Shown: positions 26,009-35,349 of the stretch, piece after piece
How positions within the stretch are numbered: the stretch's first letter is position 1
Layout: each line of letters starts with the position of its first letter
Origin: Paenibacillus rhizosphaerae
GTDB taxonomy: Bacteria > Bacillota > Bacilli > Paenibacillales > Paenibacillaceae
DNA length: 64,000 nt
NCBI RefSeq assembly: GCF_014192015.1
Contig: NZ_JACHXJ010000002.1
Location: forward strand, 1,674,001 to 1,738,000
Direction: 5' to 3'
Translations under genes and position numbers: made by a program
Notes under the pieces: model-generated
The model's database searches: none
Told to the model about the DNA's origin: nothing
What the model saw: the letters and a program-made list of their open reading frames with translations, nothing else

Positions 26009-27469
26009 ATGTCATTGAAACGTTTGCAAACCCCCGTGATTCTGGCGATTGGTCTTGCCCTGCTTGCGGGTTGCGCGAATAACGAGGCGCCTCTCGGCAC
26101 GGATGCGAGCCAATCTGGTAATCCCGGCGGAGTGCAGAGCACCAAAGCCATCATCAACTTCACGACCAGCAAAAGCAAAATCGAGGACGACAACAAGTTT
26201 TATGAGAAGCTCATCCGTGATTATAATGCCGATCCGAACGCCAAGGCCGAAGTGAATCTGACACTGGCGAACTGGGGGGAGAACGGGACAGAACAACGTA
26301 CCTGGGTCACGACACAGCTGATCGGCAACAATGCGCCGGATCTATTCCAGTCCAAGTACTTATGGTCGCAGGAAGACTATGGAAAAGGGCTTGTCGTGGA
26401 CCTGACCAGCGATTTGTCGCAGCCGAATCCGTACAACGGTGGCGCGGATTGGCGCGATACACTGTCCGATACCGTCATGGCGAACATGCTCGTTCCCGGT
26501 ACCGATAAATATGCAGGCATTCCTACGTATTCTGGGACGATCCGACTCTTCTACAACAAGGATCTCTTCGAGAAAGCCGGCGTGTCGGCGCTCCCGGAAA
26601 CCTGGAACGACTTTCTGGCTGTACAGGATCAAATCCAGAAGGAGGGCATTACGCCGATGGCGATCGGCTTTGCCAAGCAAGGTGGCGACCGTCCCGACTG
26701 GATGCTGCGGTATTTGTCCGATCAGACGGTCGAACGACTTATCCCTCAAATGGATTTGGACAAAAACAAGTTGATTGGCTCTAATGAAATCGTCGCTGCG
26801 ATTGAAGGCGGCCTTCTCGATTTCACAAAGGATCCGTGGAAAAACGTTTTCCTTATCCTGAAGGATTGGACCCGTTATTGGCCCAAAGGGTTCAACGGCA
26901 TCACCGTGGACGACGCGAATGAGATGTTCCTCCGCGGCGACGCGGCGATGACGCTTGCCTCGCCCGACTTCATCAAGCAGCTGGAGGGTATGAATTACGG
27001 TGTGATGCGGGTGCCTTACCTTACGAAGGAGAACCACCCGATGGCAGAGGGCAAATATTACGAAGTGGCTTCCGGCAATCCTGACGGTGTCTATGTTATG
27101 CCAAAAACGATCTCGGCAGAGAAGAAAGCGGCAGCCCTCGATTTTCTGATGTACCTGACTTCACCGGCTGTTCAGAAGGAAATCGCTGAGCAGTTGTACC
27201 GCGTGCCGGTTTTGAAGGACGCCGAGTTCCCCGACAACATCAAACCGTTTCTTGCAGTTAACGAACCATTCAAGATGAACCTGTTCGGACCGGCATTCAG
27301 CAAAAATTTGTATGATACGTTTGGGAAGGACGGGCAGCTTTATCTCGACGGTTCGCTGTCGCTCGACGCCTTCCTCGGCAAGATGAACGAGGTGGCGAAG
27401 CAGGAAGCGGCATCACTCATGCAGTCGCAGGGTTGGAATGAAGGGAACGGTTACGGCACAAAAAAATAA
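26009..27469 (+). CDS. extracellular solute-binding lipoprotein of the sugar ABC importer
   Basis: The 486-residue protein starts after ATAGGAGA. Its signal peptide ends in a lipobox (LALLAGC, Cys22), so it is anchored to the outer face of the membrane. The mature part is a family 1 carbohydrate-binding protein: NWGENGTEQRTW, PDLFQSKYLW, GIPTYSGTIRLFYNKDLFEKAG and a C-terminal YLTSPAVQKEIAEQ region. It captures a glycan and delivers it to the permeases encoded upstream. The following sulfatase suggests a sulfated sugar, which is an inference. Confidence 0.92.
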   Translation: MSLKRLQTPVILAIGLALLAGCANNEAPLGTDASQSGNPGGVQSTKAIINFTTSKSKIEDDNKFYEKLIRDYNADPNAKAEVNLTLANWGENGTEQRTWVTTQLIGNNAPDLFQSKYLWSQEDYGKGLVVDLTSDLSQPNPYNGGADWRDTLSDTVMANMLVPGTDKYAGIPTYSGTIRLFYNKDLFEKAGVSALPETWNDFLAVQDQIQKEGITPMAIGFAKQGGDRPDWMLRYLSDQTVERLIPQMDLDKNKLIGSNEIVAAIEGGLLDFTKDPWKNVFLILKDWTRYWPKGFNGITVDDANEMFLRGDAAMTLASPDFIKQLEGMNYGVMRVPYLTKENHPMAEGKYYEVASGNPDGVYVMPKTISAEKKAAALDFLMYLTSPAVQKEIAEQLYRVPVLKDAEFPDNIKPFLAVNEPFKMNLFGPAFSKNLYDTFGKDGQLYLDGSLSLDAFLGKMNEVAKQEAASLMQSQGWNEGNGYGTKK

Positions 27470-27496
27470 TGGCCAATGGCAACGAAGGAGCGGTTT

Positions 27497-28852
27497 ATGC
27501 GTACGAATCAACAACAGCCCAATGTGATCGTGTTCTTCACGGACCAGCAGCGCTGGGACACAACGGGCGTTCACGGCAATCCACTGGGCCTCACTCCGAA
27601 TTTTGACCGTATGGCGCAGGAAGGTACCCACGCGGCGTATTCCTTTACCTGCCAGCCTGTTTGTGGTCCGGCCAGGTCCTGCCTGCAGACCGGCAAATAT
27701 GCAACGACGACGGGCAGCTATCGGAACGGCATCCCGCTTAGCGCGGGACACGACACCCTGGCCGACCATTTCTCCGCGGCCGGTTACCATACCGGTTATA
27801 TCGGGAAGTGGCACCTCGCTGACGAAGAGCCGGTCCCCACCGGAAAGCGTGGAGGTTATGATTACTGGCTTGCCTCCAACCTGCTCGAGTTCACGTCAGA
27901 CAGTTACGATACCGTAATGTATAACGGTGACAACGAAGCGGTGAAGCTGCCGGGCTATCGGGTGGACGCGCTCACGGATGCGGCCATCCGATATGTCGAC
28001 CAGCATCGGCATGACCCGTTCTTCTTGTTTCTCTCGTATATTGAGCCGCATCACCAGAATCACTTGGACAATTATCCTGCACCAATCGGCTACGAGGGCG
28101 TTTATACTGGGAAATGGATGCCGCCGGATTTGGCGGCGCTCGGCGGAAGCGCACCGCAGCATCTCGGTGGTTATTACGGTATGGTTAAGCGCCTCGACGA
28201 AGCGCTAGGCAGGCTAATCGATGCAGTGCGTAGCTTGGGGTTATCCGATAATACGATCATCTTATTCACATCTGACCACGGTTGTCATTTCAAGACTCGA
28301 AACTTGGAATACAAGCGGTCCTGCCACGACAGCTCGATCCGCGTGCCGACTGCCCTCATAGGACCAGGATTCAACGGGGGAGGCAGATTGCAACGACTGG
28401 TCAGTCTCGTGGATCTCCCGCCTACTTTGCTTGAAGCGGCTTCCATTCCGGTACCCTCAGAAATGGAAGGGAGATCGCTGCTTCCGACGATCCGCCATAA
28501 AGAAGAGAAGGGACCAAACGACGTATTCGTGCAAATCAGCGAAACTCAAGTTGCTCGCGCGATCCGGACGCCGCGGTGGAAGTACGGCGTTACGGCGCCC
28601 GACAAGGATGGATGGAACGATGCGGCATCGGATGTATACGTGGAAGAGTTTCTATACGATCTGGAGGCTGACCCGTACGAATTAACAAACCTGGTTGGTC
28701 TTGACAGCTACAACGATGTGGCCGCGAAGCTTCGGGATCGGCTGTTGCAGCGCATATCAGAGGTGGAACGCACGAGACCCACTATCGTTCCAGCGGAGGG
28801 CAGGCCATCTGGTCAGCGAAAGGTTTCGATTCGCGAGTCAGGCACTGCTTAA
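27497..28852 (+). CDS. sulfatase, cytoplasmic (formylglycine-dependent)
   Basis: ATG 27497 follows GAAGGAG. The 451-residue alkaline-phosphatase-superfamily enzyme starts with the metal site VIVFFTDQQR. It carries the sulfatase signature CGPAR (Cys56 to Arg60), whose Cys must be converted to formylglycine by a maturase not encoded here. GKWHL and the metal-binding TSDHG follow, with a C-terminal LYDLEADPYELTNL segment typical of type I sulfatases. It has no signal peptide, so it should desulfate imported oligosaccharides or monosaccharides. It lies 27 bp after the binding-protein gene, at the end of the operon. Confidence 0.9.
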   Translation: MRTNQQQPNVIVFFTDQQRWDTTGVHGNPLGLTPNFDRMAQEGTHAAYSFTCQPVCGPARSCLQTGKYATTTGSYRNGIPLSAGHDTLADHFSAAGYHTGYIGKWHLADEEPVPTGKRGGYDYWLASNLLEFTSDSYDTVMYNGDNEAVKLPGYRVDALTDAAIRYVDQHRHDPFFLFLSYIEPHHQNHLDNYPAPIGYEGVYTGKWMPPDLAALGGSAPQHLGGYYGMVKRLDEALGRLIDAVRSLGLSDNTIILFTSDHGCHFKTRNLEYKRSCHDSSIRVPTALIGPGFNGGGRLQRLVSLVDLPPTLLEAASIPVPSEMEGRSLLPTIRHKEEKGPNDVFVQISETQVARAIRTPRWKYGVTAPDKDGWNDAASDVYVEEFLYDLEADPYELTNLVGLDSYNDVAAKLRDRLLQRISEVERTRPTIVPAEGRPSGQRKVSIRESGTA

Positions 28853-28967
28853 ATAAAATCATTAATGCGATGCAATCTAATGACAAGAACTCTACCGGTG
28901 TTCATCTGGTGGCCTCAGATGTTAAACAAAAAAACCATCGATCGACTAAAGTATAGTATCATTTAAT

Positions 28968-28996
28968 GCCGCTATTTAAGCGGCTTTTTTTGTTTT
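28968..28996 (+). terminator. terminator of the sugar/sulfatase operon
   Basis: GCCGCT (28968-28973) pairs with AGCGGC (28979-28984), followed by TTTTTTTG. The hairpin closely resembles the first hairpin of the GACAAGAACAT elements, so it may be a domesticated copy. Confidence 0.85.
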
Positions 28997-28997
28997 T

Positions 28998-29045
28998 ATG
29001 ACATCAAATTTATGCCATTTCGTTTTGACAAGAGCTTGATGTCAT
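28998..29045 (+). repeat. divergent GACAAGA-type hairpin
   Basis: ATGACATCAA (28998-29007) and TTGATGTCAT (29036-29045) are complementary and enclose TTTTGACAAGAG. Position after a GCGGC-type terminator matches the element architecture, but the sequence has diverged. The region 28886-28960 also has a GACAAGAACT box. Confidence 0.45.
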
Positions 29046-29147
29046 TTCCGACTGCATTCCCGATGTGACTATGAAGTGAGTGGTTACGAGTGTCAAATTC
29101 AACAAATAAAGAAATTCCGCCGATGGCAACTGCTCCATTGTTCATTT

Positions 29148-29171
29148 AGCTAACGGGCAGGATATCGCAAT
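29148..29171 (+). repeat. GCTAACGGGCAGGATATCGCAA box
   Basis: One more copy of the intergenic box, preceded by GGCAACTGCTCCATT, the right half of the hairpin seen before the copies at 10521 and 38921. Confidence 0.75.
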
Positions 29172-29257
29172 AACTTCAGTAAGGAATAGACAGGAACATA
29201 GACATTCTACTACGAAATAATAATTCAAATCATACCACTTTCAGAGGAGCAATCATC

Positions 29258-29704
29258 TTGGGTTATATTATGGAATTAAGACGGCTTATAGGCACACACC
29301 CCGTAATCATGGCTGGTGCATGTGTGTTATTAACCGACGATAAGAATCGTTTATTATTACAACGTAGAACCGACAATGGTTTGTGGGGGTTACCTGGCGG
29401 CTCATTAGAACCAGGAGAGAGCCTCCCAGATGTAGCTAAGAGAGAACTATTTGAGGAGACGGGTTTAATCGCGAACTCATTAACATTGTTTGATGTGTTT
29501 TCAGGCAACGAGTTTTATTACAGATATCCTCATGGTGACGAAGTGTATAATGTTGTGACCGCTTATCTATGTAATGATTATATCGGCACTTTAGAAAAGG
29601 ATGGAGAAGAAGTGATGGAATTACGCTTTTTTGATTCTAAGGAAATCCCATCTAAAATCAGTCCACCCGATTTACCAATCATCAAGCAATACTTATTAAA
29701 CTAA
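29258..29704 (+). CDS. NUDIX hydrolase
   Basis: TTG 29258 fits GAGGAG at 8-bp spacing, better than ATG 29270. The 148-residue enzyme contains a full Nudix box, G-GSLEPGESLPDVAKRELFEE-TGL (about residues 50-72), which binds Mg2+ and hydrolyses nucleoside-diphosphate-linked substrates. The preceding LLLQRRTDNGLWGLPGG is typical of the MutT-like, ADP-ribose or housecleaning subgroups. Its exact substrate is not visible. It is monocistronic, with a repeat-box hairpin directly after the stop. Confidence 0.92.
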   Translation: MGYIMELRRLIGTHPVIMAGACVLLTDDKNRLLLQRRTDNGLWGLPGGSLEPGESLPDVAKRELFEETGLIANSLTLFDVFSGNEFYYRYPHGDEVYNVVTAYLCNDYIGTLEKDGEEVMELRFFDSKEIPSKISPPDLPIIKQYLLN

Positions 29705-29787
29705 CGGGTAACGATAGTTGAATAAACGGTCAAGAATAAGCTGCCGGTGCTGATCGGCAGCTTCATTACGCTAACGGCAGGATAGTT
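29700..29787 (+). repeat. paired CTAACGG boxes around a hairpin
   Basis: CTAACGGGTAACGATAGTTGAATAAA (29702) and GCTAACGGCAGGATAGTTCAA (29768) flank AGCTGCCG..CGGCAGCT. This is the same layout as 53778-53875 and 54667-54762: box, terminator hairpin, box. Confidence 0.75.
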
Positions 29788-29852
29788 CAATCTTTATTTC
29801 ACCTGGAAAGCTTGTTATTCTGGAGTTAACCATTTGACGGAGGTTTAACAAT

Positions 29853-29984
29853 TTGATTTTAGGTCGATACGAAATTAGATTAGGGCCACTTGTAACAACA
29901 GTATTTGATTCTGAAACTAACGACCCAATTGAAATGAATGTCACTTCCAAAGACCAAGCAGAGAAGGAAAGAAGGAAAAATTAA
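29853..29984 (+). CDS. small protein, 43 residues, unknown
   Basis: TTG 29853 is 9 bp after GACGGAGG. The 43-codon frame reads LGRYEIRLGPLVTTVFDSET, then NDPIEMNVTSKDQAEK and a basic tail. It is hydrophilic with no membrane segment. The strong ribosome binding site and codon pattern favour a real product, though it may be the start of a lost longer gene. Next downstream is a small lipoprotein gene, 38 bp away. Confidence 0.45.
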   Translation: MILGRYEIRLGPLVTTVFDSETNDPIEMNVTSKDQAEKERRKN

Positions 29985-30033
29985 AGGATATAAAGGATAC
30001 TAAAAAAGATGAGGATTAAAAGATGGTAAAAAG

Positions 30034-30360
30034 TTGGATAGTGTCATTGTTTTTTCACTTTTGTTAATAATACTCGGATGTGAAAGCAAAAATGATTTGA
30101 ATATTTCGGGTTCCCCAGATGCATTGAATTTTAATAAGGTTACCTATGTACTAACAAACGAAGAGGTTAGTACAAAAGAGATTGGAGATGAGATGGGGTT
30201 TCCTGATAAGAGGAGTATTCATAGAATTAACATTAATTGTTCAGAGTCTAAGGCTCCAAATATTAAATATACCGATAAGTTATATAAATTGAAGGATAAT
30301 AGAAATACATTTGCAGTTAAAATGAACGACAAATTTTATAAACTTAAATTAGTGGAATAA
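30034..30360 (+). CDS. small lipoprotein, start region probably frameshifted
   Basis: The frame from TTG 30034 encodes SVIVFSLLLIILGCESKND, a lipoprotein signal with lipobox LILGC, and an 85-residue mature part rich in Lys and Asn. The ribosome binding site GAGG at 30011 and ATG 30023 belong to another frame. Adding one A to the AAAAA run at 30028-30032 would join them as MVKKLDSVIVFS. So either TTG 30034 is used without a proper site, or there is a one-base deletion. Function unknown. Confidence 0.5.
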   Translation: MDSVIVFSLLLIILGCESKNDLNISGSPDALNFNKVTYVLTNEEVSTKEIGDEMGFPDKRSIHRININCSESKAPNIKYTDKLYKLKDNRNTFAVKMNDKFYKLKLVE

Positions 30361-30427
30361 CCAGCTAGTGATAATACTCAGGTGAATTTTACTTGAAACA
30401 ATTCTGATTTCGTTAACTAAAAAATGA

Positions 30428-30468
30428 AGAGGGAGCCCCTTTTAGTAGGCTTACCTCTTCTTTTTTTA
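30428..30468 (+). terminator. rho-independent terminator
   Basis: AGAGGGAGCC (30428-30437) pairs imperfectly with GGCTTACCTCT (30448-30458), followed by TCTTTTTTT. It closes the small-lipoprotein transcript. Confidence 0.8.
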
Positions 30469-30528
30469 GTTCATCACTTTAATAACATCACCAAGAGAAG
30501 GTTCCACTCCGGAGGAGGCAAGAGACTC

Positions 30529-30554
30529 AAAGAGGAGCCCCCAAAGCCTCCTCT
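30529..30554 (-). terminator. terminator of the minus-strand AraC gene
   Basis: AGAGGAG (30531-30537) and CTCCTCT (30548-30554) form a 7-bp stem downstream of the minus-strand gene ending at 30657. The T tract on that strand is weak. Confidence 0.6.
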
Positions 30555-30656
30555 TTTGTATTAATCATTTCTTTTGTGTAGAACTTTCGGGAATATTCCG
30601 CCTGGACCAAAAAACTGAACGTAATGATCATATATTGCAATGAAAATATATGATTC

Positions 30657-31424
30657 TTAATTAGATTCATTATTTTCGGAAAACAGCTTATCGATTCTAA
30701 ATTTACTCGGGATTTCGTTAAAGCGTTTTTTAAAGAGATGGCAAAATTGCGACGAGCTGGAAAACCCGCACTCCTGTGAGATTTCGGTAACACTTTTGTT
30801 CGTAAGTAGAAGTTTTTCTTTCGCCGATTCCAGCCGCTTTACCAATAAATAATGATGAGGCGAAAAACCGGTCGATTCCTTAAATTTATGTCTGAACCGG
30901 TCATAGCTGTAAGCCGTCAGACTAGCAAGAGTTTGCAGGTTTATTTTTTCGTTAAAATGGAGATCCATATAGTTTTTTACATAGGCATGCCACTCTTCTT
31001 CATGTGCTTTTCGCTGCCCATTAAGCATTCGATCTAGTTCAATAACCAAATCTTGAACAAGCAATTCTAACCTAAACCTATAATGAATTCTCCCGGTAAA
31101 CATTTCTTCCTTCATTTGGTTCAAGCGCCTCAATACTTCATTATGAGAGTCGTAGAATACTCCATTTTCAAAAGTCACAGGGAAATCAAAAGAGAAACCG
31201 ATCGCAATAAATTCCGTCTCCATACTCGTGTGCCGATCATGATTACAGAATGGATTCATAAAAGAGAAGGTGTTTTCATGGTAAGGAAAGGGCCTTTTAT
31301 CAATATTTGTATATCCAACGCCGGTCCGATAATAAACAATTTCGTAACAGTGATGTCTGTGTAAGTCTTGATAGTGTTGAGGACTTCTTGTTTCATAATA
31401 CAGATATTCGATCTTTGCGCCCAT
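30657..31424 (-). CDS. AraC family transcriptional regulator
   Basis: ATG 31424 follows AAGGAGGAC; the eight upstream residues of the open frame are not needed. The 255-residue protein has an N-terminal cupin-like sensing domain (HRHHCYEIVYYRTG motif, residues about 20-130). A C-terminal AraC double helix-turn-helix follows (about 160-255: NLQTLASLTAYSYDRFRHKF and TEISQECGFSSSSQFCHLFK). These proteins usually activate carbohydrate or stress genes. It is divergent from the methyltransferase gene at 31578, 153 bp away, its most likely target. Confidence 0.9.
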   Translation of the reverse strand: MGAKIEYLYYETRSPQHYQDLHRHHCYEIVYYRTGVGYTNIDKRPFPYHENTFSFMNPFCNHDRHTSMETEFIAIGFSFDFPVTFENGVFYDSHNEVLRRLNQMKEEMFTGRIHYRFRLELLVQDLVIELDRMLNGQRKAHEEEWHAYVKNYMDLHFNEKINLQTLASLTAYSYDRFRHKFKESTGFSPHHYLLVKRLESAKEKLLLTNKSVTEISQECGFSSSSQFCHLFKKRFNEIPSKFRIDKLFSENNESN

Positions 31425-31577
31425 CGTGTCCTCCTTACGTAATGACATTAGCCATAATCTGCAAATCTTTTAGCCGGATTCCGATAGCTGCAAATGCTTT
31501 CTTTCCATTATGATAAAAGAAAATTTACAACAAGACAACGAAGCCATTTTGTATTAAAAACCATAAGGAGGAACAGC

Positions 31578-32276
31578 ATGTCCAAATTTGATTGGTTTTA
31601 TGATGAAGTTCGGCAGGTAGGGACTGATTTTACGAATATGGAACAGGTTAAAAAATACGATTCAAACATGTCCGATCGATCCGGTGAAGTTAAAAAACTG
31701 ATTAGTGTCTTGAAGCTGGACGGCTCACAAACCGTATTGGAGATAGGTACCGGTACCGGGAGTATTGCGGTCGGTTTGGCATCTGCGTGCAAACATTTCT
31801 ATGCAATTGATGTATCAAAGACGATGCTCGAGTATGCGTCTGAAAAAGCACGTCTTCACGAGGTTGATAATATCACATTTAATCATGGAGGTTTTTTGAC
31901 TTATCAGCATATTAAGGAGCCTATTCATCGAATCATTTCTCATTTCGCCCTTCACCATCTTCCGGATTTTTGGAAATCCATCGCCATCCAAAGAATGTAT
32001 GATCAATTGGAAGTAGGTGGAGTGCTGTATCTTCAGGATGTCGTATATTCATTTCCGGTTCGAAACTATGAGGAATCGATTGACTCATGGATTGAGGATA
32101 TGACCCGAAACGGTTCCTCTTTTCAAGAGGCCGAGTGGTGTGCACATGTGAGGGATGAATATTCTACATTTGGATGGATTCTGGAAGGTATGCTTAGAAA
32201 TTCAGGATTTCTTCTGATGAGTGCAGAATATAGCGGGAATACCTACGCAACATACATGTGTAAAAAAGAAAATTAA
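31578..32276 (+). CDS. class I SAM-dependent methyltransferase
   Basis: ATG 31578 follows AAGGAGGAA. The 232-residue protein shows the SAM-binding motif VLEIGTGTGSIAVGLA, the acidic FYAIDVSKTMLEYA at the end of strand 2, and HFALHHLPDFWKSIA. No substrate-specific domain is visible, so small-molecule or lipid methylation remains open. It is transcribed divergently from the AraC regulator. The mapped 329 bp after it hold no gene, only a small AGATCTC..GAGATCT hairpin near 32530. Confidence 0.87.
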   Translation: MSKFDWFYDEVRQVGTDFTNMEQVKKYDSNMSDRSGEVKKLISVLKLDGSQTVLEIGTGTGSIAVGLASACKHFYAIDVSKTMLEYASEKARLHEVDNITFNHGGFLTYQHIKEPIHRIISHFALHHLPDFWKSIAIQRMYDQLEVGGVLYLQDVVYSFPVRNYEESIDSWIEDMTRNGSSFQEAEWCAHVRDEYSTFGWILEGMLRNSGFLLMSAEYSGNTYATYMCKKEN

Positions 32277-32605
32277 AACTTCACTTTAATAGGCATACCA
32301 CCTGTGAAGTAATCAACAATTGTTTCCACATTCCAACCTTGTTACTATTTATTATCAAGTCGATTTATTAAGAATTTGGAAATATACCATCTTGTGGAAA
32401 ATACAGGCTCTATCTCGAATCGAAGAAGCCTCTCATTAAGAAAAAATGATTGGGCAGCTCAAGAATTTATCAATTGACTTAAGAGAAAAATTCGTAGAGG
32501 TATCACGCCGTGCTGTCCATCGACTGTAAGATCTCCTACGGTAGCGAGATCTGGGGATCGGAGATGGCTGTACCATAAAAAATACTCGTCAGGAGGTTGA
32601 CCGAC

Positions 32606-33480
32606 ATGGAGATGGAACACCAACGCAAATCGATCGGGGAATTTTTGAGAAAAAGAAGATCGGCCCTGTCTCCAAAGCAGTTCGGCATGCCGGAAGGACA
32701 TACGAGGCGAAGAACGCCTGGCTTACGGCGTGAAGAAGTGGCGGATCTGGCCGACGTCAGTCTGACGTGGTACACATGGCTCGAACAGGGGCGAGAAGTG
32801 TCCGCCTTACCCGAAGTGCTGGAGCGAATCGCGGACGCCATGCGCCTCATCTCTGCGGAGCGCGAGTATTTGTACTTGCTGACCGGCCGGTACGCCCTGC
32901 CTGAGCAAGATCCACCCGAGCACGAGTTGACCCCCGCTTTTCGCGATTGGGTCGATCGCACGCCATACCCTTTCTCGTTATTGGAGCGCGTAACCGGATC
33001 GTGGCATGGAATCGGATCGCCTGCGACGTTCTGACCGACTACTCCGCTATACCGTCCGGTCGGCGGGAAGCACTCCGGCTACTATTCCAAGACCCGGAGT
33101 TTCGCACCAAAACGTTCAACTGGGAGCATGTGTCGAAGGTGTCGCTGTCTTTTTTTAGGAAAACGTACGACCGCTTCGCCCGCCTACCGTGGTACTCGAA
33201 GTTGGTTGCCGACATACGAAAAGGGAGCCCGGAATTCGCTGAACGGTGGTCTCTACACGAAGTGGCGGACAAGAACGGTCTCCAGATAGAAATTCACCGT
33301 TCGGAGATGGGGCGGCTGCAGTTCGAAATGATTACGTTCAATCAGATCAACGATCAGGAACATTTGATGAGCTGCATTTACGCTCCCGTTCCCGGCACGG
33401 GAACGCTGGAGAAGATGCTGGAAGCGTCCGGTGCCGGCCCCGTTCCTTCCGCATCGTGGCTGAATCCGGATCGTTGCTAA
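32606..33480 (+). pseudogene. XRE/MmyB-type regulator broken by one frameshift
   Basis: ATG 32606 is 9 bp after AGGAGG. The first frame encodes an XRE helix-turn-helix of the MmyB subgroup (GEFLRKRRSALSPKQFGMPE, TPGLRREEVADLADVSLTWY, WLEQGREVS) up to DWVDRTPYPF. The C-terminal ligand-binding domain (FLVIGARNRIVAWNRIACDV, FNWEHVSKVS) is read one frame over to the stop at 33478-33480. One base is missing in CCCTTT at 32968-32973; restoring it would yield a normal protein of about 291 residues. It may be a true pseudogene or a sequencing indel. The MFS remnant just downstream may be its former target. Confidence 0.8.
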
Positions 33481-33606
33481 ATTGCTTTCCTTCTTTAAGC
33501 GGCAATCAAAGTAGTAGAAATCATGCTAGTTAAAATCGGATCTGTCTCTCTTCTCCTTGGTGATGTATCTTGTAAATCATCATGCGCTGAAAGAGGGTTG
33601 GATCTA

Positions 33607-34689
33607 ATGTCATCGACGGAAACCAAAATGCCCGCCGCAACGCTTCGATCCCTGCTAGCCATGGCACTGTGCTCGTTCGCCATAGGAATGGCCGAATTCG
33701 TCATTATGGGAATCCTGCCGGATATCGCAACCGACTTGAACGTGTCCATACCGACTACCGGTTCGCTCATTACTGGCCTACTCTCTCGGTGTCGCGCTGA
33801 CCGCGCCAATTCGTCATTCTCTTGACAGGCAAGTTCTCCAGCCGCAGTCTTCTTCTGTTTCTTATGATTCTGTTCGTCGTCGGCAACGGATTGGCCATCG
33901 CCGCTTCTGGCTTCAACATGCTGATGGCCGCCCGCGTACTTGCCTCCCTGACGCACGGCTCCTTCATCGGAGCGGCTGCCGTCGTCGCTTCTGGCATGGT
34001 ACCAGAGCGCAAGCGAGGCTGGGCTGTATCGATGATCGTGAGCGGCTCCTCGGCCGCGAACATCGTCGGGGTCCCCTTCGGTACGTTCTTGGGGCAATGG
34101 TTCGGCTGGCGCTCCGCAGGTGCTTCTCGCTCTAGTCGTCTCGGCACTATGCTTCGGCGGGGTATTCATGACGTTTACGTATATCACCCCGATTCTTGAG
34201 CAGATAACTTCGTTTGGAGCGAAATCCGTGAGCTGGATTCTTGTCCTGTTCGGCGTCGGCGTGACGCTGGGTAATTACATTGATGGCCGCCTGGCGGACT
34301 GGAAGCTGAACATCTCCCTAATAGCTTTAACGATCGGTTTAGGTGCGAGCCTGCTTGCCCTGACATGGGCATCCCATGGCAAGGCGGCGGCTGTAATTGA
34401 TGTTTTCCTGCTCGGCATCTTCATCTTCGGCATCCTTCCTTGTCTCACGATCAACGTCATGAATAAGGCCATGGGCGCACCCAATCTGGCGACAACGATG
34501 AACGTTTCCGCGCTGCATATCGCCAATGCGACGGGAGCTTGGCTGGGCGGAGTCGTCATTGACAGCAAGTACGGGCTCCACTTCGTCCCTTTGTTCGCCT
34601 CGCTCGTGACGGCGCTCGGGGTTGTCGTGACGCAGCTTGGCTTGATGCTGTCGCCGCGAAGTGTAAAAGAACGGGCCAATCTTACGTAG
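33607..34689 (+). pseudogene. MFS transporter (DHA1-like), multiply disrupted
   Basis: ATG 33607 opens TLRSLLAMALCSFAIGMAEF with VIMGILPDIATDL, the start of a DHA1 sugar-efflux/drug transporter. Two frameshifts near 33779 and 33815 disturb SLGVALTAPI..VILLTGKF. After WFGWRSA a deletion joins helix 5 to about helix 7, and the frame then reads LLALVVSALCFGGVFMTF, to the end at 34689. About 50 residues are missing overall. It is clearly non-functional. Confidence 0.85.
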
Positions 34690-35091
34690 CTATAAATAAA
34701 AAGATTACTCGCCAAGAACGATGGCATCCGGAACAATGACGAAGCTAGCGGATACGATGCACGATATGATGGAGGGTTAAGATGAAACGCTTCGTGAAAG
34801 CAATTCCCATTATACTGGGCCCCGTACTTCAATATACTTATTTTCCGGAGAATGTCTCTTTGAGCTTCTGGACGAAGAGCTCGTTCGCCGTCAGCATCTT
34901 ACAAGATGATCGGCACGTGTTGGTCGAGGCGGAACGCACCTTAGTCGTCGGCTATTTCGGCCTCCGGCTGTCGAAAGAACCCGACGATGTGTTTGGTCAG
35001 CGCTGCGGTTGTGGCGCTGACCCGGAAAAGGTCTTCGACGTCCTGCCGAGCGTTGATAATTCGCAAGTGTTTCCCTCCTGAAAAAATTAAT
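34690..35091. other. 402-bp stretch with weak ORFs
   Basis: A plus-strand frame (34782-35081, after GGAGGG) reads MKRFVKAIPIILGPVLQYTY with no known motif. The minus strand reads KHLRIINARQDVEDLFRVSA, which resembles part of a STAS anti-sigma-antagonist domain. Neither is convincing as an intact gene. The region is probably decayed sequence. Confidence 0.3.
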
Positions 35092-35108
35092 CCCCCTCGC
35101 GGGAGGGG
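35092..35108. terminator. short GC-rich hairpin, possibly bidirectional
   Basis: CCCCTC and GAGGGG flank GCGG. AAAAAATTAA lies to the left and CTTTGTG to the right, so the better T tract is on the minus strand. Confidence 0.5.
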
Positions 35109-35349
35109 CTTTGTGTGTTTCAAAATCATTATATATACTTTCAAGTGAAGGTTTTGCGGTTATTGCCGTGAATGTCCTTGCACGAAAAGGCGACGAAAGA
35201 GAAGATTAGAGTCGGAAGTGTGATGTGCTGAATCTTACCACAGGTAACGGAAAAATTTCTAAAGATGGTGCTGGAGAGAGATCCTTGCAATATCGTTGTA
35301 ATGTGGCCTCCGTGGTACAGTCATTAACCGCAAAGGAGCAGGAAACTTT

